Shown here piece by piece: positions 24,415 through 34,010 of a stretch of 34,673 nucleotides of DNA (position 1 is the stretch's first letter; each line of letters begins with the position of its first letter). The stretch comes from Nitrospira sp. (GTDB lineage Bacteria > Nitrospirota > Nitrospiria > Nitrospirales > Nitrospiraceae), in NCBI GenBank assembly GCA_024331045.1, contig JANDJC010000028.1:1-34673 (forward strand), in the 5' to 3' direction. Below the pieces are notes generated by a model. It was not told where the DNA came from, did no database searches, and saw only the letters and a program-made list of their open reading frames with translations. The position numbers and the translations under genes were made by a program.

Positions 24415-25733
24415 GCGAAGAGAGCCCTGTTTCTCAGCCGGCGAACAGCACCAGAACGATCGCCATCGGCACGATTGCCCGCGTCGAAGGAGAAGGAGCG
24501 CTCCGGGTCACGGTGAAACAGGGTGCCGTGCACGATGTCGAACTCAAGATCTTTGAGCCGCCTCGGTTCTTCGAGGCCTTTTTGCAAGGCCGGCATTATG
24601 AGGAAGTGCCGGACATTGTCGCCAGAATCTGTGGGATCTGTCCGGTCGCCTATCAAATGAGCGCCGTCCACGCGATCGAGCGGATCTTCGGCCTGCGCGT
24701 TGAAGGGCCGCTGCGGGATCTCCGGCGGCTCCTCTATTGCGGCGAATGGATCGAAAGCCACGCCTTGCACGTGTATCTTTTACACGCGCCGGATTTTCTG
24801 GGTTATGAGAGCGGCATCGCAATGGCGAAAGATCACGCGGCCGCCGTGACGAGGGGGTTGCGGATCAAGAAGGCGGGTAACGCCCTCATGACGCTGTTGG
24901 GCGGCCGCTCCGTGCACCCTGTGTCGGTGAAGGTCGGCGGGTTTTCTCGTGTTCCGAGCCGACGTGAATTGGAAGGGCTCAGAGACGAGCTGTTGTGGGC
25001 CCGCGACGCGGCGATCGACACGATCCGGTGGGTCGCCTCGTTTTCGTATCCGGATTTTGTTCCCGACTACACCTTCGTTGCGCTGCGTCATGACCGCGAA
25101 TATCCGTTTAATGAGGGACGGATCGTCTCGTCCAACGGCCTTGATATTACCGCCGACGAGTTCGAGCGGCATTGTGAAGAACAGCAGGTGCCCTATTCCA
25201 CCGCGCTCCATTGCAGGCTGCACGGCGCTCCCTATCAGGTCGGCCCCCTGGCCCGCGTGAATCTCAATCACGATCGGTTGCCTCCGGCGGTGATGGAGGT
25301 ATGGGCGGACGTCGGGCTGTCGTTGCCGCTTCGCAATCCCTTTCAAGGAATTGTCGCCCGTTCCGTGGAGATGCTCTACGCGCTGGAGGAGGCCCTGCGG
25401 CTGATCGATTTGTACGAGCCACCGCCAGTTTCCTCGTTGCCGGTTACGGTGAAGGCCGGCGTGGGGATGGCCTGCACCGAGGCGCCACGCGGGATTCTCT
25501 ACCACCGCTATCGAATCGATCAGCACGGTGTAATCCGTGAGGCCAAGATCGTTCCCCCCACGTCGCAAAACCAAGGGAGAATCGAAGAGGATCTGCGGCT
25601 GTTCCTCCCTCGTCTGTTGACTGAATCGGATGACGTGATCGCTCTGGCCTGCGAGAAGGTGATTCGTTGTTATGATCCCTGTATCTCCTGCGCGACCCAC
25701 TTCTTGAAGCTTGAGCTTCAGCGTGATCTCTGA
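24411..25733 (+). CDS. hydA: Group 3b [NiFe]-hydrogenase alpha (large, catalytic) subunit
   Basis: The 440-residue large subunit binds the NiFe(CN)2CO site through Cys74 and Cys77 ([13 protein letters not shown]) and Cys424 and Cys427 (DPCISCATH). [20 protein letters not shown] and [17 protein letters not shown] are strongly like the Pyrococcus sulfhydrogenase alpha subunit, which places it in group 3b rather than F420- or Hox-type groups. His430 is followed by ten residues ([10 protein letters not shown]), presumably the extension removed by the neighbouring endopeptidase after nickel insertion. Group 3b enzymes couple H2 and NAD(P)H reversibly and can reduce sulfur in some archaea. The physiological direction here is unknown. 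Confidence 0.95.
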   Translation: MSEESPVSQPANSTRTIAIGTIARVEGEGALRVTVKQGAVHDVELKIFEPPRFFEAFLQGRHYEEVPDIVARICGICPVAYQMSAVHAIERIFGLRVEGPLRDLRRLLYCGEWIESHALHVYLLHAPDFLGYESGIAMAKDHAAAVTRGLRIKKAGNALMTLLGGRSVHPVSVKVGGFSRVPSRRELEGLRDELLWARDAAIDTIRWVASFSYPDFVPDYTFVALRHDREYPFNEGRIVSSNGLDITADEFERHCEEQQVPYSTALHCRLHGAPYQVGPLARVNLNHDRLPPAVMEVWADVGLSLPLRNPFQGIVARSVEMLYALEEALRLIDLYEPPPVSSLPVTVKAGVGMACTEAPRGILYHRYRIDQHGVIREAKIVPPTSQNQGRIEEDLRLFLPRLLTESDDVIALACEKVIRCYDPCISCATHFLKLELQRDL

Positions 25734-25746
25734 TGAGTCTGGCCGG

Positions 25747-26292
25747 ATGATGACCGAAGCTCTTCGCAATGATGCCATGCCGCACGACGTCGGGAGTTCC
25801 TGCCGACCGTCAGACAGAACGAGCGTACGCATCATCGGCCTCGGCAACGAGTGGCGCGGCGACGATGCCGCAGGCCTTGTGGCGGCGCGGCGGCTCCGCG
25901 AGAAGATCGGCAAAGGGGCTCAGGTCATCGAGGCTCAACAGGCGGGAACAGACCTGCTCGATCTGATGGACGGCGCGCTGGTTGTTCTGCTCATCGACGC
26001 GGTGTCCAGCGGGAAGCCTCCAGGGACAATCCATCGCTTGGATGCCTCGACCGGCCCGATTGCGCGGAACCTGACCTGTCGATCGACCCATGGTGTTGGC
26101 GTGGCGGAGACGATTGAGTTGGGCAGGACCTTGGGGCGGCTGCCCGAGAGGGTGATCATCTATGGGATCGAAGTGGCCGAGACAGGATGGGGACCATCCC
26201 TGTCGCAACCGGTCGAAGAGGCGGTGGGGCACGTAGTTGCGCGGATCACACAAGAAGTCGAGGAATCTCAGTGCACGAGCTCCACCTCATGA
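25747..26292 (+). CDS. [NiFe]-hydrogenase maturation endopeptidase (HyaD/HycI type)
   Basis: The 181-residue protein has the family signature IIGLGNEWRGDDAAGL, whose Glu is a nickel-sensing residue, then VVLLIDAVSSGKPPG (Asp) and STHGVG (His). These complete the predicted metal-binding triad. It should clip the ten-residue C-terminal tail of HydA just upstream. It starts 13 nt after hydA. The N-terminus is about 25 residues longer than usual before the first strand, so the true start may be 25777. The end overlaps hypA by 22 nt. Confidence 0.9.
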   Translation: MMTEALRNDAMPHDVGSSCRPSDRTSVRIIGLGNEWRGDDAAGLVAARRLREKIGKGAQVIEAQQAGTDLLDLMDGALVVLLIDAVSSGKPPGTIHRLDASTGPIARNLTCRSTHGVGVAETIELGRTLGRLPERVIIYGIEVAETGWGPSLSQPVEEAVGHVVARITQEVEESQCTSSTS

Positions 26293-26621
26293 AACAGGTC
26301 GTGAAGGCCGTGGAAGCAGGGTTGGCGAGTAGCCCTGGAGCCAAGCCCTTGACGGTGCGGCTCAAGGTGCGTCTCGGTTCCCATATGATGGAACATGAGC
26401 CCTCCACCATTCAGACATCGTTTGAATTGGCGGCACGAGGCACGAGGCTTGAGGGGGCGACGGTAGAAATAAGGCCATTTGATGGAAAGGGCTGGTGCCC
26501 TCGTTGCCGCTGGGATGGAACCCTTGAAGGGGTGGCCCTCTGCCCCCGCTGCGGTGGAACGATGCTCCAGGGGCAGGAGGCTCCGGAGGTGGTGGTGCAC
26601 GAGGTCGTGGTTGAGGAATGA
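26271..26621 (+). CDS. hypA: HypA nickel-delivery protein
   Basis: The 116-residue product starts at a GTG, giving M-H-E-L. That start is required because His2 of HypA is the nickel ligand. An upstream in-frame ATG at 26187 would bury this motif inside an unrelated N-terminus. Zinc site: CPRC then CPRCGG, separated by WDGTLEGVAL. HypA normally works with the GTPase HypB to load nickel into the large subunit. It overlaps the endopeptidase gene by 22 nt and hypF by ATGA. The hypB gene usually next to it is missing. Confidence 0.93.
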   Translation: MHELHLMKQVVKAVEAGLASSPGAKPLTVRLKVRLGSHMMEHEPSTIQTSFELAARGTRLEGATVEIRPFDGKGWCPRCRWDGTLEGVALCPRCGGTMLQGQEAPEVVVHEVVVEE

Positions 26622-28999
26622 CCGTGGCCAGGGACAAGGCGACGAGGCAGCGGGTTCGGCGGATTCGGATTGAGGTGGAGGGAACGGTGCAGGGGGTGGG
26701 GTTTCGCCCCTTTGTCTATCGTCTGGCTCGCGAGCTGGACCTGGGGGGCTGGGTCCGCAATACGACGAACGGTCTGGTGATTGAGACGGAAGGACCTGCG
26801 CCTTCTATCGAACAGTTTCGTCATCGCCTTCTGACCGACGCTCCTGTTTCGGCCTTGGTGGAGACCCTCACCTATCGAGAGATGTCTCCCTGTGATCAAA
26901 CGAATTTTTCCATTCATGCCAGCGAAGAGGATGGCCACCGAGCTCTCGTGATCCCGCCGGATTTGGCCGTCTGCGCCGAGTGCTTGCGTGAGCTCAACGA
27001 CCCGTCCGATCGCCGGTTTCGCTATCCGTTTATCACCTGCACCCAGTGTGGTCCCCGCTATAGCCTTCTCACCGACATGCCCTATGACCGGCGCCGCACG
27101 ACGATGAAGGATTTTCCACTCTGCTTCGCTTGCCAAGCCGAATACGACGCTGTCGGGAGCCGACGTTTTCATGCCGAGCCGATCGCCTGCCCTGCTTGTG
27201 GACCCCAGGTGGCGTTGTGGGACGAGCAAGGCCGTGAGATCCAGCGTGGTGAAGAAGCGCTGAGTCATGCGGGAGCCTTGCTCCGAGAAGGGCGCATCGT
27301 CGCGATCAAGGGACTGGGCGGGTTTCAACTGTGGGTGGACGCCGGATCGGATGAGGCGGTGCGGCGACTGCGGGTGAGAAAACAGAGGCCGGACAAACCG
27401 TTCGCCGTGCTGTTCCCGTCGCTGGAGGGGATACGGGACCATTGTCTTCTGTCACCGGACGAGGAGGCACTGCTTCTCTCGCCGCAGGCGCCGATCGTCC
27501 TGGTCCGACGGCGGTGTGAGAGCAAGCTGGCACCGGCGGTGTCACCGGGCAATCCCTTTATAGGTGCCCTCTTGCCGACGACGCCCTTGCATCATCTGCT
27601 CATGCAGAAACTCCGACAACCGATGGTGGCGACCAGTGGCAACCGGTCGGAGGAGCCGATCGTGACCGACGAGCGAGAGGCGGTGAGACGACTGGGCGGG
27701 ATTGCCGATGCCTTCCTGGTCCATGATCGGCCGATCGCAAGACCGGTCGATGACTCGGTGGTGCGGGTGGGTGTTGAGGAAGGGAGAAGAGCCGGACTCG
27801 ATGCGACCATGGTCCTTCGCCGAGCCAGAGGCTATGCGCCGCGACCCATCCGTGTAAGGGGGGAAGCCAATCGGACAAAGGAAACGGTGCTTGCCCTTGG
27901 CGGGCATCTCAAAAATACGGTGGCCTTGCTCCAACAGGATCGCCTGTGGATGAGCCAACACCTTGGCGATCTCTCAACCCTGGAGGCGAACCATGCCTTC
28001 CGGCAAGCGGTCGAGGATCTTCAACTGTTGCTGGACGTCACTCCCACGCTCATTGCCTGTGATCTCCATCCCGATTATCGCTCGTCAATCTTCGCCCGTG
28101 AGCTGGCGTCGCGGCTGTCCGTGCCGCTGGTTCCTGTTCAGCACCACCATGCCCATGTGGTGTCCTGCATGGCGGAGCACGGACTGGATGGTCCGGTCTT
28201 GGGCATCGCCTGGGATGGAGCGGGGTATGGAACGGACGGGGTCGTGTGGGGTGGGGAATTCCTGATCGTCACGCTCGACAGGTTTGAGCGGTTTGCTCAT
28301 CTCCGACCCTTTCGACTGCCGGGAGGAGAGGCGGCCGTGAAGGAGCCGACACGATCCGCTGCTTCGTTGTTGTGGGACCTGATGGGTGAACAGATGCCGG
28401 CTCAACGGCTCCCCTCATGGCAGGTGACGGCTATGGAGCGTGAACGGCTGGCAGCCCTGCTTACATCCAATGTCGTCTCACCCTGGACGACGAGTATGGG
28501 GCGGCTGTTCGATGCCGTCGCCTCGCTGACCGGTCTGTGCCACCATCCTTCCTTTGAAGGCCAGGCGGCGATGGCGGTCGAATATGCGGCGGAACGGGGG
28601 CAAGCATGCGGAGAGACGGGGGCCTATTCTTTCGAAGTTGTAAAGGCCGATGCGGGCGAGAACCGCCTAATGGTTGATTGGCGTCCCATGGTGAGTGAGG
28701 TGGTACGGGATCTTCAGCAGGGGGTGAGTCCCGAACGGATCGCGGCTCGATTTCACCGGGGGCTCGCTCAGATGATCGTGCGAATTGCCCAAGCGGCGGG
28801 GCTCCCTCGTGTTGTCCTGACCGGCGGCTGCTTTCAGAACGGGCTGTTGCTGTCCTTGGCCCGACAGGGGTTAGAAAAAGCCGATTTGACGGTCTATCGC
28901 CATCGACTGGTGCCGCCCAACGATGGGGGCTTGTCGGTGGGGCAGGCGGTGGTCGCTGCCTGTCAGGTTCGTGATGGGCATCGTGAAAGAAAGGGGTAA
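26618..28999 (+). CDS. hypF: HypF carbamoyltransferase
   Basis: The 793-residue protein has the full HypF domain order. The N-terminal acylphosphatase domain contains VEGTVQGVGFRPFVYRLA. Two zinc-finger pairs follow (CAEC...CTQC, CFAC...CPAC), then a YrdC-like domain (IVAIKGLGGFQLWVDA; MVATSGNRSEEPIV) and a Kae1-like domain (VPVQHHHAHVVSCMAEHG; LTGGCFQNGLLLSLARQGL). It transfers the carbamoyl group of carbamoyl phosphate to the HypE C-terminal cysteine, the source of the cyanide ligands. It overlaps hypA by ATGA, and hypC follows within 3 nt. Confidence 0.96.
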   Translation: MTVARDKATRQRVRRIRIEVEGTVQGVGFRPFVYRLARELDLGGWVRNTTNGLVIETEGPAPSIEQFRHRLLTDAPVSALVETLTYREMSPCDQTNFSIHASEEDGHRALVIPPDLAVCAECLRELNDPSDRRFRYPFITCTQCGPRYSLLTDMPYDRRRTTMKDFPLCFACQAEYDAVGSRRFHAEPIACPACGPQVALWDEQGREIQRGEEALSHAGALLREGRIVAIKGLGGFQLWVDAGSDEAVRRLRVRKQRPDKPFAVLFPSLEGIRDHCLLSPDEEALLLSPQAPIVLVRRRCESKLAPAVSPGNPFIGALLPTTPLHHLLMQKLRQPMVATSGNRSEEPIVTDEREAVRRLGGIADAFLVHDRPIARPVDDSVVRVGVEEGRRAGLDATMVLRRARGYAPRPIRVRGEANRTKETVLALGGHLKNTVALLQQDRLWMSQHLGDLSTLEANHAFRQAVEDLQLLLDVTPTLIACDLHPDYRSSIFARELASRLSVPLVPVQHHHAHVVSCMAEHGLDGPVLGIAWDGAGYGTDGVVWGGEFLIVTLDRFERFAHLRPFRLPGGEAAVKEPTRSAASLLWDLMGEQMPAQRLPSWQVTAMERERLAALLTSNVVSPWTTSMGRLFDAVASLTGLCHHPSFEGQAAMAVEYAAERGQACGETGAYSFEVVKADAGENRLMVDWRPMVSEVVRDLQQGVSPERIAARFHRGLAQMIVRIAQAAGLPRVVLTGGCFQNGLLLSLARQGLEKADLTVYRHRLVPPNDGGLSVGQAVVAACQVRDGHRERKG

Positions 29000-29002
29000 G
29001 TG

Positions 29003-29296
29003 ATGTGTCTTGCGGTTCCCGGACAGGTCTTGCAGATCGCCGATGATCCGCTCCGCACCGCCACGGTCTCATTCGGCGGCGTGACGAAAACCGTCTCATT
29101 GGCGCTCGTGCCTGATGCCACCGTCGGCGATTACGTGATGGTGCACGTCGGCTTCGCGATCAGCAGGCTCAATGAAGAAGAGGCCAGGCGGACGTTGGAG
29201 GCCTATGCCGAGCTGGCAGCGATGGAAGTGAAAGACAGAGTGGAAGGGGAAGAGCAGCAATCTGCTACAGGAAGAGAGGGTGTGAAATCCAGGTGA
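29003..29296 (+). CDS. hypC: HypC chaperone
   Basis: The 97-residue product begins [12 protein letters not shown]. Cys2 is the iron-binding residue of HypC, so the ATG at 29003 is preferred to the in-frame GTG at 29000. The body ([40 protein letters not shown]) matches the HypC/HupF beta-barrel and helix. The Glu-rich tail is slightly longer than usual. HypC carries Fe(CN)2CO with HypD to the large subunit. It overlaps hypD as GTGA. Confidence 0.95.
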   Translation: MCLAVPGQVLQIADDPLRTATVSFGGVTKTVSLALVPDATVGDYVMVHVGFAISRLNEEEARRTLEAYAELAAMEVKDRVEGEEQQSATGREGVKSR

Positions 29297-30399
29297 AATA
29301 CGTCGATGAATTTCGCGATCGCGCCGTGGTAACGGCGCTCGCGGAGCGGATCAAGCAGACGGTCAGCCGGCCCTGGACGATCATGGAGGTCTGCGGGGGA
29401 CAGACCCATTCGATCGTGCGGTTCGGCCTGGACGAACTGTTGCCCAAGAACCTCACGCTTGTCCATGGGCCCGGGTGTCCGGTCTGTGTCACGCCGGTCA
29501 GCTTGATCGATGACGCGGTCCGGCTGGCGCGGCAACCGGGTGTGATTCTCTGTTCGTTCGGTGACATGTTGCGGGTGCCTGGTTCACAGGGCGACCTTTT
29601 CGGTGCCAAGGCGGAGGGGGCGGATGTGCGGATCATCTATTCGCCGCTGGATGCACTGGAACTGGCTCGCGTGAATCCTCATCGGCAGGTTGTCTGTTTT
29701 GCGGTGGGATTCGAGACTACCGCGCCCCCGTGGGCGATGGCGGTGGTCCAAGCCAAAACGATGGGCCTTCCCAATTTCAGCCTGCTGGTCGCCCATGTGT
29801 TGGTCCCTCCGGCGATGGAGGCGATCCTGTCCTCTCCGCAGAATCGCATTCAGGGGTTTCTGGCTGCCGGTCATGTGTGTACGGTCATGGGCTACGAAGA
29901 CTATGAGGCCATTGCGGCGCGATATCGAGTGCCCATCGTCGTGACGGGGTTTGAGCCGGTGGATGTGTTGGAGGGGATCGCGATGGTGGTCGGCCAGTTG
30001 GAAGAAGGCCGGGCCGAAGTTGAGAACCAATATGTGCGCTCGGTGAGCCGTGAGGGGAATCGACAGGCCCAAGCTGTTGTGGATGAGGTATTTGAGCCGT
30101 CATCACGTATCTGGCGGGGCATCGGTGAGATTCCCCGAAGCGGGCTCCGCATCAAGTCGGCCTATGCGGAATTCGACGCGACGGTTCGGTTTCGCGACGT
30201 GCTGGCTCAGTATGGGCCGGCCGCGCAAGAACATCCGGAGTGTCAGAGCGGCCTGGTGTTGCAAGGTCTGCTCAAACCACCAGACTGTCCCGCCTTCGGC
30301 ACGAGGTGCACGCCAGAGAGGCCGTTGGGCGCGCCGATGGTGTCGAGCGAAGGGGCCTGCTCCGCCTATTATCGCTACAGGAAAAGCGGCGCCGGGTGA
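29293..30399 (+). CDS. hypD: HypD iron-sulfur scaffold protein
   Basis: The 368-residue protein has a GTG start overlapping the hypC stop. Family motifs are [55 protein letters not shown] and [10 protein letters not shown]. The C-terminal cysteines that hold the [4Fe-4S] cluster are at [24 protein letters not shown] and GACSAYYRY. HypD assembles the Fe(CN)2CO unit with HypC and HypE. After it come 165 bp without a gene before hypE, the only real gap within the operon. Confidence 0.96.
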   Translation: MKYVDEFRDRAVVTALAERIKQTVSRPWTIMEVCGGQTHSIVRFGLDELLPKNLTLVHGPGCPVCVTPVSLIDDAVRLARQPGVILCSFGDMLRVPGSQGDLFGAKAEGADVRIIYSPLDALELARVNPHRQVVCFAVGFETTAPPWAMAVVQAKTMGLPNFSLLVAHVLVPPAMEAILSSPQNRIQGFLAAGHVCTVMGYEDYEAIAARYRVPIVVTGFEPVDVLEGIAMVVGQLEEGRAEVENQYVRSVSREGNRQAQAVVDEVFEPSSRIWRGIGEIPRSGLRIKSAYAEFDATVRFRDVLAQYGPAAQEHPECQSGLVLQGLLKPPDCPAFGTRCTPERPLGAPMVSSEGACSAYYRYRKSGAG

Positions 30400-30564
30400 G
30401 CGGCAAGCAGAAGACAAGAAGGTGTCAGTTCCACGTTCTCAGTTTCAAATGGTGACGAGCTTTAAACGGGGTGAGGAGCCTTGAATTGTGATGAGCTGAC
30501 AACCGGGAGCTGGCAACTGTCGCTCACGGGCAGAATTGTGGGCCTCTCACCCGTCCAATGAGAG

Positions 30565-31626
30565 ATGATCATGATGAACGACACATCTTTTGAACCATCC
30601 TGTCCCTTGCCGGCTATCGAAAAAAAAACCGTTCAATTGGCCCATGGCGGCGGAGGCCGCCTGATGCGTGATCTGATTCAAGAGGTGTTCGTCCATGCCT
30701 TTGATAATCCCCTGCTCTCCCTCTTGCACGATGGCGCTACGTGGCCGGTGGAGAAGGGCACGCTGGCCTTCACGACTGATTCCTATGTGGTGCGTCCCTT
30801 GTTCTTTCCAGGCGGTGACATCGGCAGGCTTGCGGTTTATGGCACGGTCAACGATCTCGCCATGTGCGGGGCCAAGCCGTTGTACCTGAGCGCAGGATTT
30901 ATTCTGGAGGAGGGTCTGAGTCTGGATGTCCTTCGTCAGGTCGTGACGTCGATGGCCGAGGCGGCGCGGGCGGCCGGGGTGTCGATCATCACCGGAGATA
31001 CGAAGGTCGTCGATCGGGGGAAGGGCGACGGCATCTTCATCAATACGGCTGGGATCGGTGTGGTGCCGCCCGGTGTTTGTCTCTCACCCCAAATGGTTCA
31101 GCCTGGAGACGCGATCCTGATCAGTGGCGACGTGGGTTCCCATGGTGTGGCCGTGTTGAGCGTGCGGGAGGGACTGGCGTTTGCCGGTGAGGTGCAGAGT
31201 GATTCAGCGCCGTTGCATGGGGTTGTGGAAGATCTAATTGTCAGTGGTGTCGAGATTCATTGTCTGCGGGACCTGACGCGCGGTGGATTGGCCTCCGCGC
31301 TCAATGAAATTGCTGAAGCGGCCGGGGTCGGCATTGTGATTGACGAAATGGCTATCCCCGTCCTTGACCCGGTGCGTGGGGCCTGTGAACTGTTGGGCCT
31401 CGATCCTCTGTACGTGGCGAACGAAGGACGATTTGTCGCGATGGTGCCGGCATCACAGATTGAGCCGGCACTGGCTGTGATGCGAAGGCATGCGGTGTCT
31501 GGAAAGGCGGCTCTGATTGGTTCGGTCTCGGATCGCTGTTCACCGCCGGTGATTCTGCGGACGGTGGTCGGGACGAATCGGATCTTGGACCTGTTGTCGG
31601 GTGAACAGTTACCGAGAATCTGCTAA
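30565..31626 (+). CDS. hypE: HypE thiocarbamate dehydratase
   Basis: The 353-residue PurM-like protein contains [58 protein letters not shown] and [11 protein letters not shown]. It ends LPRIC, whose C-terminal Cys accepts the carbamoyl group from HypF and is dehydrated with ATP to a thiocyanate. The start codon is uncertain among ATGs at 30565, 30571 and 30574. GAGAG lies directly before the first and 6 nt before the second. It is the last gene of the hydrogenase operon, and a strong hairpin follows 30 bp later. Confidence 0.95.
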   Translation: MIMMNDTSFEPSCPLPAIEKKTVQLAHGGGGRLMRDLIQEVFVHAFDNPLLSLLHDGATWPVEKGTLAFTTDSYVVRPLFFPGGDIGRLAVYGTVNDLAMCGAKPLYLSAGFILEEGLSLDVLRQVVTSMAEAARAAGVSIITGDTKVVDRGKGDGIFINTAGIGVVPPGVCLSPQMVQPGDAILISGDVGSHGVAVLSVREGLAFAGEVQSDSAPLHGVVEDLIVSGVEIHCLRDLTRGGLASALNEIAEAAGVGIVIDEMAIPVLDPVRGACELLGLDPLYVANEGRFVAMVPASQIEPALAVMRRHAVSGKAALIGSVSDRCSPPVILRTVVGTNRILDLLSGEQLPRIC

Positions 31627-31655
31627 GGACTTGCCGTGGTGGCGTCTTCGTGAAA

Positions 31656-31684
31656 GAGAGACGCGGCCGTCGGCCGCGTCTCTC
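31656..31684. terminator. Strong 13-bp hairpin between hypE and the 55-aa gene
   Basis: Arms GAGAGACGCGGCC and GGCCGCGTCTCTC are perfectly complementary with a 3-nt loop. Two convergent genes stop on either side (31626 and 31699). On the minus strand it is followed by TTTC; on the plus strand by CGGTCC. It probably serves as a shared terminator, better for the minus strand. Confidence 0.7.
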
Positions 31685-31698
31685 CGGTCCGCCAATAC

Positions 31699-31866
31699 CT
31701 ACTTTCCGCCTTCCTTCTTTTCATCCTGCTTGTCGTCGCTCAACACCACCACGTGGCCGCCCTTCTTTTCTTCTTTCTTTTCTTCCTCACCGGCAAACGA
31801 CAAGGGAGCGATCAAGCTGAATGAAAGAAATGCCGCCACCGCCAAGAATCCGCTCAAACGGTTCAT
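31699..31866 (-). CDS. 55-residue exported charged protein
   Basis: It has a clean signal peptide (MNRLSGFLAVAAFLSFSLIA, cleavage near SFA-GEEE). The mature part is about 30 residues, nearly all Glu, Lys, Gly and Asp, around a short hydrophobic patch GGHVVVLSDD, ending KKEGGK. GGAGG lies 6 nt before the ATG. Composition and length suggest an exported, disordered small protein; no family is recognised. It converges on hypE across the 31656 hairpin. Its upstream 161 bp, shared with the divergent coiled-coil gene, show no obvious promoter. Confidence 0.65.
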   Translation of the reverse strand: MNRLSGFLAVAAFLSFSLIAPLSFAGEEEKKEEKKGGHVVVLSDDKQDEKKEGGK

Positions 31867-32108
31867 GATACCCTCCATGGTTAGGAGTAAGAGTGATGAA
31901 TGGCCATCTGCGATGGCACGATGTGGACGTCACTTTTACCGATCACACGGCGGAGCGGGCAAGGGACAAAAGTCCGCCGGGATCGTGAACATTTGTCCAA
32001 TGCGGCATCTTTCCGAGCGGAGGCGTCATGAATATCGTAGTCCCCAAGCCCATCGAGCTCTCTATCCACAACACGGCTCGAGGCGGGTCGGTGAGCGCCG
32101 TGTACCAT

Positions 32109-32142
32109 CCTGTACCTGATTCATGCCCGTACCTGATTCATG
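32109..32142. repeat. 17-bp tandem duplication (16 of 17 identical)
   Basis: CCTGTACCTGATTCATG is followed at once by CCCGTACCTGATTCATG. Both copies encode PVPDS in the ancestral frame, and the extra copy shifts the frame. The single difference suggests it is not brand new. Confidence 0.9.
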
Positions 32143-32841
32143 GCGTCGGCTCGTGAGAGCGATGGTCGGAGCTTCGCCCCTCCGTCCGTTTGAGGCGACG
32201 ACTGTTTCAGCCCGCGTCGCCATTGTGACACAGGTCGCGCTGGCGATCGTGGTTCTTTGGTTGGCGGCCGATCGATTCAGGGACTGGATGAACGGAGAAC
32301 GCTCCTCTCCGGCCGTCACGCGGGCCGAAGCGATAAAGCTCGAACAGCGAATCGATACCCTCGCAAGGGTACAAGCCGAAGCCGTGAACACCATCCAGTC
32401 TCAGCAGCGAGGCATGGTCGAGTTGCAAGCGGTGATCGCCCGATTGTCGTCCGCTCAGGAAACCGTCGCATCCGGCATGGTGACGGTGAGGTGGGAAATC
32501 GAACAGCGGCAAAAGAAAAGCGGGCGTGATGTCGAGTGGATGGCGGAGTTGCTCATCAGTCCAACGCAAATGGACCAGCAACTCGAGGCCGAAATCCGCA
32601 GTTTGACCGTGGCCAATGAGCGGCTGTCCAAAGAAATGGCCAGATTGGTCGAGCAGAACAAGGATCTCATGAAACGACCGAAGGCCACGGAGGTCGATGT
32701 CTCGAAAGGCGCCATGCCGCGGCAGGAAACCATCATGACGGCCCAACAGTCGAATGATCAGTCGGCGTCGAGCGATGCGCAAGCGATGTCCCAGCCGTTT
32801 CTCTTCTGGGTCAATTTCAACGAAGGCACTACCGAAGAGCA

Positions 32842-32861
32842 CATTGACCAGCATTGACCAG
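32842..32861. repeat. 10-bp exact tandem duplication
   Basis: CATTGACCAG occurs twice in a row. The extra copy creates a TGA stop after HIDQH and separates the coiled coil from its conserved-looking C-terminal domain. Confidence 0.9.
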
Positions 32862-33113
32862 TGGGTGAACGAGATGCACGGCCACGAAGGGGCGGTCAAC
32901 AAAGGATGGCAGGAAGTGCAGGTCATGCATCTGTCCGTTCCGACGGAGCGATTTTTGGAACAGGTCAAGGGCGCCAAGATCGTCAGGGCCGTGCGCGTCG
33001 CCCGCTGAGCCGTTCCCCTGGCGGAATCGGGTCCCCGCACTTTCCGCCTATCGATTGTCCACCAATCGTCCGTGGCGAGTGAAAGGGGAGTCGCCCCTGC
33101 GCGCTCCGGCTCC

Positions 33114-34010
33114 TCAGGACGAAGCCGGCGGCTCGGGCGTCATGATTGTCAGGCTGCCATCCTTGATGTGGAGATCACGCTGTGGATATGGAATCTCGAT
33201 GCCATGCTCGCGGAACGTTTTGCTGATGGCATAGTACAGTTCGCTTTTGAGCACCCCTGGGCGGTCCGTATAATCTCTCGTCCACACGCGGAGGATGAAC
33301 TGCAGGGAACTTTCTCCGAACTCCTGAAACAGCACGTCCGGTTTTCTTTCTTTGAGCACGCCGGGATGACTGTGTGCCACCTCCAGTAAGAGGCGGCGTA
33401 TCCGTTCTGGATCTTCGCGATAAGAAACCCGCACGGGGAAGTTGAAGCGCACATCTCTGGTCGTATAGCTCCAATTGATCACTTTGGAATTGATGAACTC
33501 GGCGTTCGGAATGATGATCGCGATGTTATCGTTGGTGATGACCGTCGTGGCGCGGGCCGAGATGTCCACGACGTCTCCCGTCACTTGACCTACCTCGATG
33601 CGGTCGCCGATCTTGATCGGTCGTTCGAACAGAAGGATCAGGCCGCTGACCAAATTGTTGGTGATGGTTTGCAGGCCGAAGCCGACGCCGATCCCTAACG
33701 CGCCAGCCAGGACCGTGATCGTGCTGAGATCGATGCCGACCGATTGGAGAATCACGACGAAGCCGATGGCGATAACGGTGTAGCGGATGATCGAACCGGT
33801 GGCTTGCCGGACACCAATGTCGATGTTGCTGTTGGCGAGAAGCGTCAGGACAATCCAGTTTTTGAGCTTCTGTGTCGACCAGAGCAGCAGGATGAACAAA
33901 GCAATCAGCGAAGCAATCGTCCATAGGGTGACGGGAGTTGTGCCAACTGCGAACAGCGGAGCATTGAGCCATCCTGTGATTACACTCATTATCTCGTGCA
34001 GAACGTCCAT
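33114..34010 (-). CDS. MscS-family mechanosensitive channel
   Basis: The protein of about 298 residues has three hydrophobic segments: LWTIASLIALFILLLW, then IIRYTVIAIGFVVILQSVGI and the pore helix LAGALGIGVGFGLQTITNN. The MscS beta domain follows (IKIGDRIEVGQVTGDVVDI, ATTVITNDNIAIIIPNAEF, VINWSYTTRDVRFNFPVRVS) and then the alpha/beta C-terminus (HGIEIPYPQRDLHI). Such channels open on membrane tension to relieve osmotic downshock. I chose the ATG at 34010 for the GGGGGAG just upstream; one at 34022 is in frame but lacks a site. It lies between the broken coiled-coil gene and the permease, separated from the permease by 81 bp. Confidence 0.93.
   Translation of the reverse strand: MDVLHEIMSVITGWLNAPLFAVGTTPVTLWTIASLIALFILLLWSTQKLKNWIVLTLLANSNIDIGVRQATGSIIRYTVIAIGFVVILQSVGIDLSTITVLAGALGIGVGFGLQTITNNLVSGLILLFERPIKIGDRIEVGQVTGDVVDISARATTVITNDNIAIIIPNAEFINSKVINWSYTTRDVRFNFPVRVSYREDPERIRRLLLEVAHSHPGVLKERKPDVLFQEFGESSLQFILRVWTRDYTDRPGVLKSELYYAISKTFREHGIEIPYPQRDLHIKDGSLTIMTPEPPASS

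Larger units (their letters stand above)
32028..33008 (+). pseudogene. Membrane-anchored coiled-coil protein gene broken by two tandem duplications
   Basis: The apparent ancestral product (about 317 aa) starts at the ATG at 32028 with GGAGG 5 nt upstream (MNIVVPKPIELSIHNTARGG). It has one membrane span (VAIVTQVALAIVVLWLAA) and a long coiled coil (IKLEQRIDTLARVQAEAVNT; LEAEIRSLTVANERLSKEMA). It ends in a compact domain with EEHIDQWVNEMHGHEG, GWQEVQVMHLSVPTERFLEQ and VRAVRVAR. Two insertions break the frame: a 17-bp tandem duplication at 32109-32142 and a 10-bp one at 32842-32861. Removing one copy of each restores one continuous frame. As it stands, the first part ends after 42 codons, and the middle can only start at an internal ATG without a good ribosome-binding site and stops at 32857. 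The family is unknown. It could be a pseudogene, a phase-variable gene or an assembly error. Confidence 0.7.

Noticed and set aside
32207..33040. 277-codon minus-strand frame opposite the coiled-coil gene
   Set aside because: Its His/Arg/Pro-rich composition is that of an antisense shadow; the plus strand has the membrane span, coiled coil and ribosome-binding site.
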